Below, piece by piece: positions 41,201-52,415 of a stretch of DNA of 64,000 bases. The position numbers were made by a program, and so were the translations under genes. The DNA is taken from contig CM037878.1 in the NCBI GenBank assembly GCA_021292165.1, positions 188,851,118 to 188,915,117 on the forward strand. The letters run 5' to 3'. The number at the start of each line of letters is the position of its first letter. The stretch's first letter is position 1. The notes beneath the pieces were generated by a model that saw only the letters and a program-made list of their open reading frames with translations, had not been told where the DNA came from and ran no database searches. The stretch comes from Shinisaurus crocodilurus (lineage: Eukaryota; Chordata; Lepidosauria; Squamata; Shinisauridae).

Positions 41201-41330
41201 TTGGATCTTGACTTATACATACTTAGAGTAGCCCCATTGAAATTAATGGGACTTCAGTTAGTCATGGCTAACCTAAGTCCCATTAATTTCAATGGGGCTA
41301 CTCTAACTATGAATAAGTCTGGATCCAACC
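41201..41330. repeat. Near-perfect 130-bp hairpin element
   Basis: The left arm has ATACTTAGAGTAGCCCCATT and GAAATTAATGGGACTTCAG. The right arm reads back as GTTAGAGTAGCCCCATTGAA and ATTAATGGGACTTAGG. The outer ends are TTGGATCTTGAC and GTCTGGATCCAACC. Relatives are at 4935, 14929, 47911 and, by end sequence, 42404. It lies about 410 bases upstream of the GABRG3 exon. Confidence 0.9.
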
Positions 41331-41740
41331 TATTGTTTCCACTTGACCAGGTAATTCAAAACAAAATCCAGGGAGAAATTTGGCTGAGAACATCAGCAGC
41401 AAGCATCTCTAGTAACTGAGCTATCATAACAAATTTAAGTGGCAACTCTGGTATCATAGGAGTGAACTTTATTTGGTTCAAAAGTTCTTCCTCCCTGTAA
41501 CGTTTTGTAAAATAAATAAATAAATGAAACAAATCCTTCATCTCTATAGCAGGATACTATAGACATATAACTTTATTTATTTTTTATAGTCAATAATGTT
41601 GAAGGGCCATTGAATCTGTTTTTCTAAGCTATTAAACTTTATTTCATTGAGTTACATTAAAACTCTGAATATAAACTAATGTAAATGTTTAACACTGTCA
41701 AATGTTTACCATGTATTTGATAAAGACTTCTAATTTACAG

Positions 41741-41878
41741 ATGGCTACCCTCAAGAAGAAATGATTTACAGATGGAGAAAAAACTCGGTAGAAGCTGCAG
41801 ACCAGAAATCTTGGAGACTCTATCAGTTTGACTTCATGGGTCTTAGAAATACCTCTGATATTGTGCAAACATCAGCAG
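41741..41878 (+). CDS. GABRG3: GABA-A receptor gamma-3 subunit, one internal coding exon (138 bp)
   Basis: The exon encodes part of the extracellular ligand-binding domain of a Cys-loop chloride channel subunit, after the Cys-loop and across the loop F region up to the start of loop C. It is read from a split codon: (T)AT, then GYPQEEMIYRWRKNSVEAAD followed by QKSWRLYQFDFMGLRNTSDI and VQTSA, ending in G|. The SWRLYQF..GLRN core is diagnostic of gamma subunits. RWRKNSVEAADQKSW and DFMGLRN fit gamma-3 better than gamma-1 or gamma-2 as I recall those families. The acceptor is CTAATTTACAG before 41741 and the donor is CAG|GTAGGT after 41878. The length of 138 bp and the phase match the known gamma subunit exon. 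There is no stop or frame break. NTS is a possible N-glycosylation site. Neighbouring exons are not in the window. The subtype rests on memory of family sequence. Confidence 0.9.
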
Positions 41879-42129
41879 GTAGGTACACCATAAAAAGGAA
41901 TGTTCTCTTCTGAAGATTTAGGGATTTGGTACAGCCCTTTCTGCAGCCTGAAAACTTGTAAACATGGGTCAGGATTATCACCACAATCTAGAGTGTGGAT
42001 TTTCACTGCCTAAGTAAATAAATTTATGTAAATAATATCTGTGTAGGAGGCAGAAGGAGACCAAGTTCAGACACCCTTTCCTCCTACCCTCAACAGATGA
42101 TGAGCACATCAGTGTAATTTACAAATCAA

Positions 42130-43235
42130 TTTCATCAGTGTAAGTCAATGCATGCAAAGTGATGGACATGGAGCCAAAAAGTATGAACTTCACATGGATA
42201 TTGGTGGTGTCTATATTGGCTTTTGACTACCCGGGAAAGAGATCTTGGAATTGTGGTCAAAAGGTCAAAGGAAATGTCAAGTCTTTGTGGTGTGGCAGTA
42301 AAAAAAGAAGAAGAAGCAAATTCATTGCTAGGAATTATTAGAAAAGATACTATAAATTAGGAAATGAATGATAAATGTATAGTAAAGTCACAGTTGGAAT
42401 AATGGGTTGGATCCAGGATCTGACCTCTGTGCACAGAAGGGCTCCACTCGTAGAAGGTGTTTCTGCACCTTTTTGGGGATCCCCCTCTCTCCCTGCACCA
42501 CAGCTCACCCCATTCAGCAGGGTCACCTGACCCTCTGTGTAGTATTTTCAGGGGGCTAGAGGGGCTGGCATTGGGAGGAAGGAGCAGAGAAGTACGCTTC
42601 TCTCATCCCAGTTGCATGTACCTAAATCTGGATCTAACCCACAGTGTATTCTTCTGATCATGTTAGGTCAAAAGGAATATCATACAATGGGAAAAGGTAG
42701 CAAACAGGCACCTAAAATAACCAACGCTAAAGAGCCTGGAGCTTTTTAGTTTAGAAAAAAAATAACTACGGTGGAACATGACACAGGTTTATAAAAGTAT
42801 GATGGTGTGGACTGATTGAATAGAGGGATGTTTTTCTCCCTCCTTCAGATTGCAGGGTGTCACTTATTGAAGTTCATAGGCAGCAGGTTCAGAACAGATA
42901 AGAGAAAGTATTTCTCCATAGAATAGTTTGTTTATAGGATTCACTACCACAAGCTGTGGCAATGGCCCTTAGCTTTGTGCTGTTGTTTTTAAGGGTTAGA
43001 TAAATGCATGGCGATCTACCTATCAGCAGCTATCAACTTTGTAGCAAAATGGAATGAGCCTTAATTTACAAAAGCAGCCTGCCATGATAACCAGATGCTG
43101 GTGATGGCAACCAGTCACCTCCATGTCCTATGTGTGAGCTTCCAAAAGCATCTGGCTGGCTGCTATTGGAACCGTATCCTGGATTAGATGGATGCTGGTC
43201 TGATCCAGCAAGGCAATTCTAATGTCCCTGTGTTG
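42130..43235 (+). mobile_element. CR1-clade LINE 3' part, interrupted
   Basis: The plus strand shows remains of the C-terminal LINE frame, including a segment like EQIREKVFLHRIVCL.DSLPQ near 42880-42960, then the 3' tail CCTGGATTAGATGGATGCTG and GTCTGATCCAGCAAGGCAAT. It is the same family as 6244-6995 and 56050-56425. A transposon at 42404-42640 splits it. Many stops are present. Confidence 0.7.
42404..42640. mobile_element. Non-autonomous DNA transposon with GGGTTGGATCCAG ends
   Basis: The left end GGGTTGGATCCAGGAT and right end AAATCTGGATCTAACCC are inverted. The same ends occur on the hairpin at 41201-41330, but the interior here is different and C-rich. It interrupts LINE sequence. The target duplication could not be settled. 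Confidence 0.7.
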
Positions 43236-43333
43236 TCAGTGTGACAGCATTGACCATCTGTTAAGTGGAAGGGGAGTTTGGATTCGCATACACAGTCTGT
43301 TACTATGTAAGAACATACCTGGATCAAGGCCAT

Positions 43334-43440
43334 TCATTAGGATGGCCAGGAGTCCTACTTTATAGAGGCTAGTCTTCTATTTTGGAAAGCTGGCAGTCCT
43401 CTATTTGAAAGTGTCCTCTGTTTGATGGGTTGTCCAGTCC
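43334..43440. repeat. Partial TAGGGTGGCCA-type hAT element
   Basis: TTAGGATGGCCAGGAGTCCT, with TCCTCTATTTGAAAGTGTCC and GGTTGTCCAGTCC, resembles the complete element at 44951-45298 on the opposite strand. Confidence 0.4.
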
Positions 43441-43479
43441 AAGTCTGGCGACTCTGTCACTAAACAGTGAAAGACACTT

Positions 43480-43620
43480 CAGTTGTTTAAGAAATCTGCA
43501 GACTCTTTTAGACCCCTTGAGGAAGGCCTTAGAAAAAAACACAGTCTGAAACGTGTCGGGCTCCTCTATTTAATAAAGTTTTTGCATCCTGCGAACCTAG
43601 TTCTCTCCTTTTTTTTCATT
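43480..43620 (+). repeat. Possible Penelope-type tail
   Basis: CCCTTGAGGAAGGCC, CTGAAACGTGTCGGG and TTTAATAAAGTTTTTGCATC occur in the order seen in retroelement 3' tails I associate with Penelope-like elements, and resemble 15010-15130 on the minus strand. There is no coding support at this copy. Confidence 0.3.
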
Positions 43621-44023
43621 GCTACTGGATGCTCATCTCCTCCTGTTTCTGCCTTTTTTCTGTCTAAACATGCATAGGATTGCCTATAACTTTCAAGCAC
43701 AGATCTTCATCAGGGCAAATGTATAAAATGCTGTATGCATTAAAAATAATATATACAGGGCAGAGCTAAAGATATGCAATTCTGTCACAAAATGGTTTTC
43801 AAGAACAGAGATGCCATCTACCCACCCTATGTGATTTTTCTCTATATTTCTTGCTGTCACAAAAATTATTCCCTGGTGCCATAGTTTGGGTAATCTGGAA
43901 ACTTTGAATAGTTTCCTTCTTAAGCAGAACCTGCAGTCTTGTGAAGGTTTACCACTGACAAAGTGAGTGACAAAGTCCACATCTGAAGCTAATTCTGTTT
44001 TCCATTTCTATGCATGTCATTCC
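43621..44023. other. Intronic stretch, nothing recognised
   Basis: No repeat or exon recognised. Confidence 0.4.
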
Positions 44024-44092
44024 ATTTATTTATTTATTTATTTGTTACATTTATATCCCGCCTTTTTTCCTCTTGCAAGGAACCCAAGGTGA
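44024..44092 (-). mobile_element. Sauria SINE 3' tail only
   Basis: TTTATATCCCGCCTTTTTTC and CTTGCAAGGAACCCAAGG next to a TTTA run give the RTE-type tail of a Sauria SINE on the minus strand. Head and body are absent. Confidence 0.75.
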
Positions 44093-44950
44093 CTTTAAAC
44101 TGCCTCCCCTTCTTCCTTCCTTATTTTTTAATTTTACTAATTTAGAAAGAGATATTAATTTGCTTTGTATGTGTCTGTCATTCAGTGTTGATGCCATTTT
44201 TCATTGGTGTGAGATATTAAATCATCCTTAAGATGTATTATAATGGCATTTTATTAAAAATATATATTAAAAAGCAAGCATCAAGATAATTGATTGTTTA
44301 TTCTAACAGTCCAGAGTGAATTGGATAGACTAAGGAACTAAGACATTTCCATGAGCACTTAATCTTTTGTCCAGGTATTAGTGGGAGGTTTTGTTTTCCA
44401 TAATGTTTTAAAGGCTTAGAAAGCCTTCAGCTAATCAATGTTTTTTCCCCCACTGCCCTTATCAATGGACTTTAATTTAAACTTAATGAAACTCATTTTA
44501 TTTCCAAAGAAAATTATTGTCCTGTCTGATCATTACAGGAGTATGCCTGGGCATCCCTGCATTATTGACCAGTATAGAAATCAGAATTGTTTTGGGGTGG
44601 GGGGGGGTCCACTTTCTCTAAAAGGTTGAGTGCTTAATTCTCTGGTTTGAAAAGAGATACTTCCACCTCTCCACAAGGTCACAGAATGTTTCCTAAACCA
44701 GCACAGAAGTCAGAGGAAGGAGGAGATGTCACACTCTTCCGGACGGCCCCTCCTCGCCTCTGCTAAGACAGGATGGTGCTTGATTCAGACAACCACATCT
44801 GCGGGATGGGTTTGGGAGCCCAAAAACAGTAGCAGTGCTCCTGCCCATCAGTAATCTCTCTTCTTTCCTAACTGCCCAGGCATGAGTACAAAATATATCC
44901 TTTACTCTCAAAAAATCTATGTTGCTGCCCAACATATTTTTTGCACAAAC
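44093..44950. other. Intronic stretch, nothing recognised
   Basis: No repeat or exon recognised. A G-rich run lies near 44597. Confidence 0.4.
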
Positions 44951-45298
44951 TAGGGTGGCCACTTATGAATCACCAAAAAAAGAGGAAACGCATAACCATA
45001 AAAGAGGACAATGATTTGTATAACATTTGCACATGCTGATTTATATGAATACATGCACATTTAGAAATAATTATTGAAATAGAAATACAGTACATCTAAC
45101 CATACTGTGGAAGACTGTGCCCAGGTGATCTGTTCAGCCTGCTGTCGATGGGCAACAGTTCTAATGGTTCATTATTTTTAACTAAGAATTCGGCAGGACA
45201 GCCCTTCAAATAGAGGACACCTTCAAACAGAGGATGGACCTCCAGCATCCCTTTGAATAGAGGGCTGTCCTCTAAAAATAGGACATCTGGCCACCCTA
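44951..45298. mobile_element. hAT element, TAGGGTGGCCA family, 348 bp
   Basis: The ends TAGGGTGGCCACTTATG and GACATCTGGCCACCCTA are inverted. Flanks GCACAAAC (44943-44950) and GCACAAAT (45299-45306) match at seven of eight. The interior has repeated AAAGAGGA/TAGAGGAC words and no open frame of note. Relatives lie at 53564-53877 and 43334-43440. Confidence 0.85.
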
Positions 45299-45366
45299 GC
45301 ACAAATTTGATTTTCCATATCTTGCCACACACCTCCTCTAATCTCCTGATCTTTCACTGGCCATAG

Positions 45367-45470
45367 GAAGCATTTATTTATTTATATATTTGTTTATTTC
45401 ATTTTTATACCGCCCAATAGCTGAAGCTCTCTGGGGGTTCACAGCAATTAACATGACAAGATACTGTATA
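45367..45470 (-). mobile_element. L2 LINE 3' terminus
   Basis: ATTTTTATACCGCCCAATAG and CTGAAGCTCTCTGGGGG next to a TTTA run match the L2 tail of 23750 on the minus strand. Confidence 0.75.
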
Positions 45471-47815
45471 GCAAATGTTTCACCCTTTTGAAGTCCTTAA
45501 TTTAAACCTCCTCTTGTCCACTTGTCCACATTTTAACTAATCTCTTCTTGTTGCTGTCTTGCTACCTCCAGTACTCAGCCTACCACTGCTACCAGCCTTG
45601 ATGCCTGGCATACTTTATGAATGGGGCAATAACAACAGTTCAGGGAAGCTTAGTAGCATTTGGGGAGGGGCACCCGCTGTGTTACTAGCATAAGAGTATG
45701 CATTGCTAAGTCTAGAAGCCAGTTCACAAGTCTGAGCTTTTTTTCTTTCCACAAGGACTATTCCCAGCTATGTGCTCATGTTGAGAAAGTATTGTGGGAA
45801 CCAGAAGTACATAAACTTTGTATTTCGCAGCAATTGTTCTGATTTCAACAACACCAAAAAGAAATCTCACAACTACCACAGATATTATCTCAGAATTGTA
45901 TAGCTATGCTGTACATATGCAGGTCCCAAGCTGCTTTTTCTTCCCATGAAGGACACTTAAATGGAGAAAAAACAGCATTAAAAAAAATATATGTGAATAA
46001 CTCCTAGGAGTTGAACATAATGTTATGTAATTCATATCTGCAGCACTTGATAAATTAAAAATCTCTCACAGCTAAGCTCCATCTAAAAGTTATAAATGAT
46101 TCTGAAGTATGCTAGGTGGATCAATATATCAGGGCAAGTCCTACAGCCATGACTTGCCAGTAACAGTCTGCTACTTTAATATGAAGTGATGAATGCTTCA
46201 AAAATGAAATTAAACAGATCAAGGGTTTGGTTTTTTTTACCCTGTATTGGGACACATTGTACAGAAAGAACAAAACGCTGATTTGCAACTCGGTGATTTA
46301 TGGTGCAACTGTTCACATCAATAATGCATCGTCATGGCTAAAGACCATTTCCTTGCTAAAATGCAATTAACATATTACTAAATCTTGTGATTAGATGGTT
46401 CAGTTGAAGTGATCACTAACAAATGAAGCCAAGATTATTAAAAGAGCTGAGTTCTAATGAGCAAATGCAAATTCTTGAATGTAATATGCTTCTGACATGG
46501 AAGTTGGGCTAGAGATATGTTATATGCTGGATATATCAGCATCAAGTCTAGCACTTGGGAAGCAGGGGTGACATTTAGGGAGCAGGAGGTATTATCCTCC
46601 TCCCTATTACAGACCACGTGTAAGCAAAAGATCCTGGCCTACCTGGGAGCTTTGATTTGTCCTGGTGAGCAGGCAGGGAACCAGGAGGCAGGAGCAGCAA
46701 TGCCTGAGGCCACTCACCGCAGCATTCCAAGCAGACTATGGGCAACTAGCCCAGGCCTCCCCCATGAGAGCCAGTCAGGGTGCAGATTGGCTCAGATGGG
46801 GGCAAGGCTTCAGGTCAGACCTGGCCCACTCCTGGGTTATAAATTGTGGCTTGAGCTACATTGCTGACAGCATCATCCTATGCCTCAGGCCTACTCACGA
46901 GTAGGCTGAAGCGATGGCCACTCCCCCACTCCTCACCCCTGCTGACAAGCAGCAGTGAGGAGGGGGGAAACCTCACTGCTCCCACGGGGTCCCCTGGGAT
47001 ACTCGCAGGAGGACCAAGGGGGGAAGAGGAGGAGAGGAGGAGACACCCTACCCCCAATGTGCCTGATCATTTCTCGGGTGCATTGGTAGGATGGTTTATA
47101 AGCCACACTGTGTACCTTTCTACACAGTGTGCCTTATCGAATCGTGCAAACCCTCCCATTGAAAGCAATGGGACAAGTTGTTAATAGAAATAATAGAAAA
47201 TACAAAAGTACCAAAATGGTAAAGTAAGGCAATGAAGAAAATGAATTCTTATACAACACAAGCTATGCAAATTGAAGGAAGGTATTTTATTCACATTCAT
47301 GAATCCCTGCCTGAATTTCTTTCATGCATATGAAATCACTAGTTCATTTCAGCTCTACAAAAAAGCATGTGTGTGAAACTGCTAGAATTTATTATATGTG
47401 TAATTTATGGGGGCATGCACAAATATATGTATGCCTAGTTAACTCAAGGGAGAAATAATGATATCTTGAGTAACCCAAGCATATAGAATGGATATCATTT
47501 ATTTAAGGTATACAGATTCTCAATCTTAGTCTTACGAAGTCGCCCAAAGGATTTTTCCATATGACCAGACCAGTTTGGGCACATTAAAAAGTTTTTTGTG
47601 GGTGTTTTCTTAAGGTTGTAGTATGGTTCTGGGACATTGTATTTGCAGCAGTCAAAATCCTACCTTTTATGCTCTTATTATAAGCAATACTTTCCCCAGA
47701 TATGTATAATTCAGTGTCATTTTAAGAGAAGTACAGGATTATGCAGATATTATGGCATCTATGGCACTTAGTTTGGCATGTAATTAGTGAAAAGTGACAT
47801 AGCTCCTTTCCTGGC
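45471..47815. other. Intronic stretch, nothing recognised
   Basis: About 2.3 kb, including a moderately GC-rich part at 46600-47060 with open frames of 79-116 residues that resemble no family and have no splice-site support. No repeat could be named. Confidence 0.4.
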
Positions 47816-47817
47816 TT

Positions 47818-47882
47818 GGGCTTCAATTCTGTATACACTTACCCGGGAGTAAACCCCATTGAACTCGGTTCAATGCTAAAAT
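47818..47882. repeat. Half copy of the GGCTGCAATCC palindrome family
   Basis: TTCAATTCTGTATACACTTA and CCCGGGAGTAAACCCCATTG match one arm of 17799-17891. Confidence 0.5.
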
Positions 47883-47910
47883 AGCTAATTAATTGTGCGT
47901 ACACACACTG

Positions 47911-48021
47911 GATAAAATTCATTGTAAGTTCTACTTAGAGTAGACCCATTGAATGTATGGGATTTAAGTTACTAACAAATCCCTTTAGTTTCAATGAGTC
48001 TACTCTCAGTAGGACTTACAT
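47911..48021. repeat. Palindromic element related to 41201-41330
   Basis: TTCTACTTAGAGTAGACCCA on the left faces TTCAATGAGTCTACTCTCAG on the right, with GGGATTTAAGTTACTAAC in the centre. It is more diverged than the 41.2-kb copy. Confidence 0.7.
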
Positions 48022-48664
48022 TGGATTTACTTATTATATAACTTTTAAGATTTACTTCTAAGCCGGCTTTCCACACCCATTGCAAATCCAGACTATTATG
48101 CTAAAGACATTTATTTTATAACTATGAATTCATCTCATCTGTTTATAGAATATTACTGACATTTTTCAAAGCCCCAGTGGCTCCCACTGAGTCTTGATGG
48201 CACATTAAGAGAATGCCTGTCATATGAATGCTCTTAACAGGATAAACACTCCGGGGGGTTGTGGGGCTTTTTTCAGTGCATGATTTGAAAAGATCTAGTA
48301 CAGCACGCATCAGTAGCATCCATGAGATTAACATCTTCTAAGGTGCCACAAGACCCTTTGTTGTTTTTGCTGCAATAGACTAACATGGCAGCCCTCTGAA
48401 AAATCTTTTAACATGTCCATTTGATGAGTCCATAATCGGTGCTCATGTAATTTAACTTCAAATCCAAGCAATCAGTTGTAAAATTGAGCCAAAATACTTT
48501 TAAATTACTTTTCTAGCCCTTCTTTGAGTGCTGTAAATTTGCACTGCAAGATAAATTAAAAGGAAAACTTGCACATGGTTTTCTCTTTCTACACAGAAGT
48601 AAGACATTACAACTGGACTTTGTATACCTCAAATTCCAGGTCTTTCATAAGTTCAAGGATCCAT
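48022..48664. other. Intronic stretch, nothing recognised
   Basis: No repeat or exon recognised. Confidence 0.4.
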
Positions 48665-48672
48665 CTGGGAGG

Positions 48673-49108
48673 TAGGGCTGGACCTAAGAATGAACGAATC
48701 TGTCAATTTTGAATTCTCTCAGTTTCTTATTTTTCCTATCTTACATTCAGTTTGTCTCAAACTTTGAGCATTTCTTCAGTTTGGTTTGTCCTGAATTTGA
48801 GAATTTTAAAAAAAGTTTGCATGAAAATTCATAAGCATTTTGTGCATATTTGTCTTAATACATGCATTTTGTATCTAACATACTAATTTTTGTAAGCAAT
48901 TTTTCTAATATAATGATTTTTTGAACATTATTTCCCCCAATATACAAATTTTAACACATTTTTTTAACTGGACAACTCCATTGTAAAATTCAGAGAAGTG
49001 CAAATTTTGAAGAATAACTGAGTTTTGGTTTGCATAGTGATTTGAAACTGCAAAATTAGGTAAGTTCGCATTAAAATGCAAAATAAACAGATTTCTTGCC
49101 CATCCCTA
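48673..49108. mobile_element. Foldback hAT-type element, TAGGGCTGG...CCCATCCCTA
   Basis: The ends TAGGGCTGGACCTAAGAA and TTTCTTGCCCATCCCTA are inverted relatives of the TAGGGATG family. The interior is AT-rich with repeated GCATTTT, GCAATTTT and ATTTTTGTAAGC words. Flanking octamers do not match, so the insertion is old or rearranged. Confidence 0.6.
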
Positions 49109-49600
49109 GCTGAACCCAGAGGTAAGAGTTGGAGGGTAGGCCAGCATCATCTTACTTTTGTGAAATCAAATGCTGATCTAAAATAGAATATATTAGCTGC
49201 AGAAGAAAATGGAACTTCATGGTTTTATAGCAGAAAGAAACCTAGCCAAGTCTGCCTCACTGGAAATACATAAGACCAATTCCCTGGTGCCAACTGAGCT
49301 TATAACTCTAAAACCTTGCAGCCCTGCAATGGTATGGTCACTTTTTCTTTCCCCACATATATCTGAATTGCAATTATTGAGTTAACAGCAGGGTGCAAGA
49401 TATCTAATAGACTGGTTATAAAGCCCTCACCAAGAAATCAATTTGAATTTATAAAATCTCCTATTTTAAACTTTTACTCATGGGTTTTCTTTTCCCAAGG
49501 GAAACTCAACTGAAAATGAGAAATGGCTCATTGCCCAAATGTGCTCTCTTGGGCTTTATTATGCTTTTGCTCATGCATGAGGACTCTAAAATGGGGCATT
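49109..49600. other. Intronic stretch, nothing recognised
   Basis: No repeat or exon recognised. Confidence 0.4.
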
Positions 49601-49608
49601 ACCTATTG

Positions 49609-49744
49609 CAGGGCTCTCCAACCTTGGGTCCCCAGATGTAGCTGGCCTACAGCTCCCAGCATACCCAGCCAACATGGCTAATGGCAAGGGATTCTGGGAG
49701 CTGTAGTCCAGCAACATCTGGGGACCCAAGGTTGGAGAGCCCTG
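49609..49744. mobile_element. Palindromic hAT MITE, exact target duplication
   Basis: It starts CAGGGCTCTCCAACCTTGGG and ends CCCAAGGTTGGAGAGCCCTG. The octamer ACCTATTG flanks it on both sides (49601-49608, 49745-49752). Same family as 31527, 33081 and 61519. Confidence 0.95.
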
Positions 49745-49814
49745 ACCTATTGCATCAGGCATGGCAGGTAGATTCCACCTAGACACAGTTCCAGCTTAGT
49801 GGACCAATGTTAGC

Positions 49815-50285
49815 TAGAATGATAGCTCAGTGGTAGGGCACCTGCTCTGAATGGACAAGGTCGTAGGTTCAATCCCCAGCATCTCCAGGTAGGGTTGGGA
49901 GAAAAACTCCTGACTGAAATCCTGGAGAGCTCCTGCCAGTCAATGTAAACTGCCTCAGTGTAAGAGTCTACAGTCTAAACTGTAAACTCTTCTCTGAGGC
50001 ATTTAATGGCATACGAGGGAGGCATTTATGTTGGTCTAGTTGTAATGACATTATTTTAGCTGCTCAAATTGTTTTAAATTCTGTTTTAAATTTTGTATAT
50101 TGGAGTTTTATGCTTTTTTAACAATTGTATTTGTAGTTTGTGCATTTTATGAATTGTTGTGAACTGCCCAGAGAGCTTTGGCTATTGGGTGGTATAAAAA
50201 TGAAATGGAATAAAGAAATAACAATAACAATAAATAATACTGAGCTCAATGGTCTGACTCAGTATAACGCAGCTTCTGTGTCCCT
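49815..50285 (+). mobile_element. tRNA-derived SINE split by an L2 tail
   Basis: The head has TAGCTCAGTGGTAGGGCAC (A box) and GGTTCAATCC (B box, 49866-49875). The body has CTGGAGAGCTCCTGCCAGTC. The distal end CTCAATGGTCTGACTCAGTA and TAACGCAGCTTC reappears at 50240-50280 after an L2 segment. It is the plus-strand relative of 33020-33496. Confidence 0.75.
49980..50232 (+). mobile_element. L2 LINE 3' end inside a SINE
   Basis: TTCTCTGAGGCATTTAATGG, then the AT-rich tail and GAACTGCCCAGAGAGCTTTG with GGGTGGTATAAAAATGAAAT. The border with the SINE parts is approximate. Confidence 0.75.
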
Positions 50286-51329
50286 AAAATGTATATAGTG
50301 GAGCAGAATCAAATAGATCTCTTTTAGTTGATGGATATTATTATTCCCAGATTATTATCACACACACACACACACACCAAATTTGGATAGCGCTTCTGTA
50401 CCGTATAATTCCTTGAGAACCTTCCAATGGTCTAATATTTTTCAGCGCTATCTTAGTGAATTATGGCATAAATTATGTGCCCTGATTGAATGACAGAAGT
50501 CACGCTGTTCAGGAGCTGCAGCTGAGAGTATTTTTTAAATCAAAATAATCTTGGCTTATTCATTCAGGAGATCCCTTTACAATGGCTATAGCGTTCAGGC
50601 TTGGATCATTCTGATACATGACAGTCAAAACGATAAGCAGCAGCTCTGCCAGGTATGAGGGGGCCCTGGGCAAAGTGCCACCTAGGACCCCCTGCCCCGG
50701 GCCGCGTGACATCCCAGCTACTTTGGTGATGCCGCCCTGCTTTCTTACCCTATGCTCCACTGTTCTCTCCCCTGGTACCATGGTTGCTCCACTCTCTTCC
50801 CCCACAAGCTTACCCGGCAGTGGCAGGAACCAGTCTCTATTAAAAAATAAAAATTGTCAGGAGGGTGCAGCCAACTAGTGCCTGCTGCTGAGGCTCCAGC
50901 CACATCCACCATCTTCGTCTTTTCAGAATGCCTCTGGGCCTCACATAGTCTGAGTCCCCGTTGAACTCAGTGGGGCCTTCTTCCGAGAGACAAGCTTCAG
51001 AGTGCACAGTTGAATAAACAGTACCACTACTATTACTTCTAAGGCTGTCATTTTGCAGCAATGCACAATGTAGCACTTCTGTGCCACATGTTGAGATCTT
51101 TGGATTCCACCTTCATTTGCATTCTTATTAAAAAAAAACTGTAGTTATCTACACAATATCCTATTTCTACTTAAGATATGTTTCTCCTTCTTGGTGTGTT
51201 CTAAATAAGAAGAATGTGTAATAAAATGTAAATATGGAAACATTTTAATCTATTAAGAAAGCCTCCAGCACACTGAACAAATAATTCTTCAACACTGAAA
51301 TTTACTAAATCATTTAATTACAGTAGCTT

Positions 51330-51333
<4 letters not shown>
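50286..51333. other. Intronic stretch with one CA microsatellite
   Basis: A CA run lies at 50359-50378. The GC-rich part 50640-50900 has no recognised family; its open frames overlap on both strands and have no resemblance. Confidence 0.45.

Positions 51334-51363
<30 letters not shown>
51334..51363. repeat. (GT)n microsatellite
   Basis: About 14 GT units. Confidence 0.95.
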
Positions 51364-51365
<2 letters not shown>

Positions 51366-52415
51366 TTCAAACTTGAGATGCTGTATTATAAATGTGGGCT
51401 GCTCTCAGGGTCTCAGCTGAGTAGTGAGGGTTCCCTTCACTTTTTATTCCCACATTATCCCCCCCCCCCCGCAGTTCACTTTTAAAATGATAAATGATTC
51501 AGAGAACAATCCTATGGCTCCTCAGATGGCGCCTGAGGAGCCATAGGATACTGTGGATCCTCGCCCACAAGGCCATAGAGAAAGCTATGGCCTCAGGAAG
51601 GGGAAATCCATGCAGGGATTCTTCCACCCCATTCCAGCCCTCCCAGCCCCCCCCCCCCGGACAGCTCCACAGTGGCTCCCTCTTCCAAGTTTGGTGTCAT
51701 GACCTTGGGAGGAGAAAAAATGGGCATTTGGGGGCCAGGATTCTGTGTGGGGTGGGAAAAGAATGTGGATCTGCCAGATCCACATGCCACTCAATCTCTG
51801 CCCCCCACACACACACATCAACTATATAGGCTCAGAGCCCATCTAGCAGACAGTGAAGGAAAGGAGGAGGAGTGGCTACAAAGTCTCCATTGCTCCTGTT
51901 TCTCCTCCTGCCCTGCAAAGGATAGACAGAGCCCTTTGTCTATCAAGTGTCAATCTGAAAGGATTGTGCTCTCACAGGCCAAGAGCTTGTGCCTATCAAA
52001 GTCTAGCAAGGCTTGGCAGCCTAGAGTTGGGGGGAAATGCAACATGTAGATTCAAACTGGCCTACCAGCTTTCGACATAAAACGAAAGCCTGCGACTAAA
52101 TTCCCATGCTAGGATGATTGCACTTATTACCTGATAACTTAGTCTTCTGAAGAACTTGTTCTGTGTTGTCTTTCCTCATGAAAGTCTAAGCCCTGTTCAT
52201 ATAACCAAACAGGAGATACAGAATGCATGAAAGAGAGTGAGGTTAGAGCAGAAGTCCTCACACGTGACTGCCATGAATTTACTGGCATCTTTCTGTACAG
52301 AGCTTTCACATACACATAATTTATGTGTGTATGTCGGGGTGGGCACCACCCTCCCTTTTCCAAGTATCCTCAACACTGGTGAGTTTGTCTTCACAGAAAG
52401 CACTTCCACTTGTTT
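51364..52415. other. Intronic stretch with a short hairpin
   Basis: An imperfect hairpin at 51510-51550 (TCCTATGGCTCCTCAG facing CTGAGGAGCCATAGGA) and C-homopolymers near 51460 and 51650 are the only structures. Open frames here overlap on opposite strands and are not gene-like. Confidence 0.5.

Larger units (their letters stand above)
1..41740 (+). other. GABRG3: Inferred upstream intron of GABRG3
   Basis: The stretch ends in a splice acceptor (CTAATTTACAG) directly before the recognised exon at 41741. No other exon-like reading frame with splice sites was found in it. Gamma subunit genes in vertebrates are known for very large introns, so one exon in 64 kb is expected. The preceding Cys-loop exon, expected to be about 83 bp, was looked for by eye and not seen. 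That this whole stretch is intron is inference; the listed repeats lie within it. Confidence 0.7.

Noticed and set aside
41743..41763. ATG at the first base of the exon as a translation start
   Set aside because: That frame meets a stop after seven codons. The conserved protein is read from the second base offset with a codon split across the intron.
46517..47184. Two open frames of 116 and 107 residues in a GC-richer part
   Set aside because: No splice signals that join them, no protein resemblance, and no promoter features I could support.
49823..49890. tRNA-like A and B boxes suggesting a tRNA gene
   Set aside because: No complete cloverleaf can be formed, and the body and tail show it is a tRNA-derived SINE.
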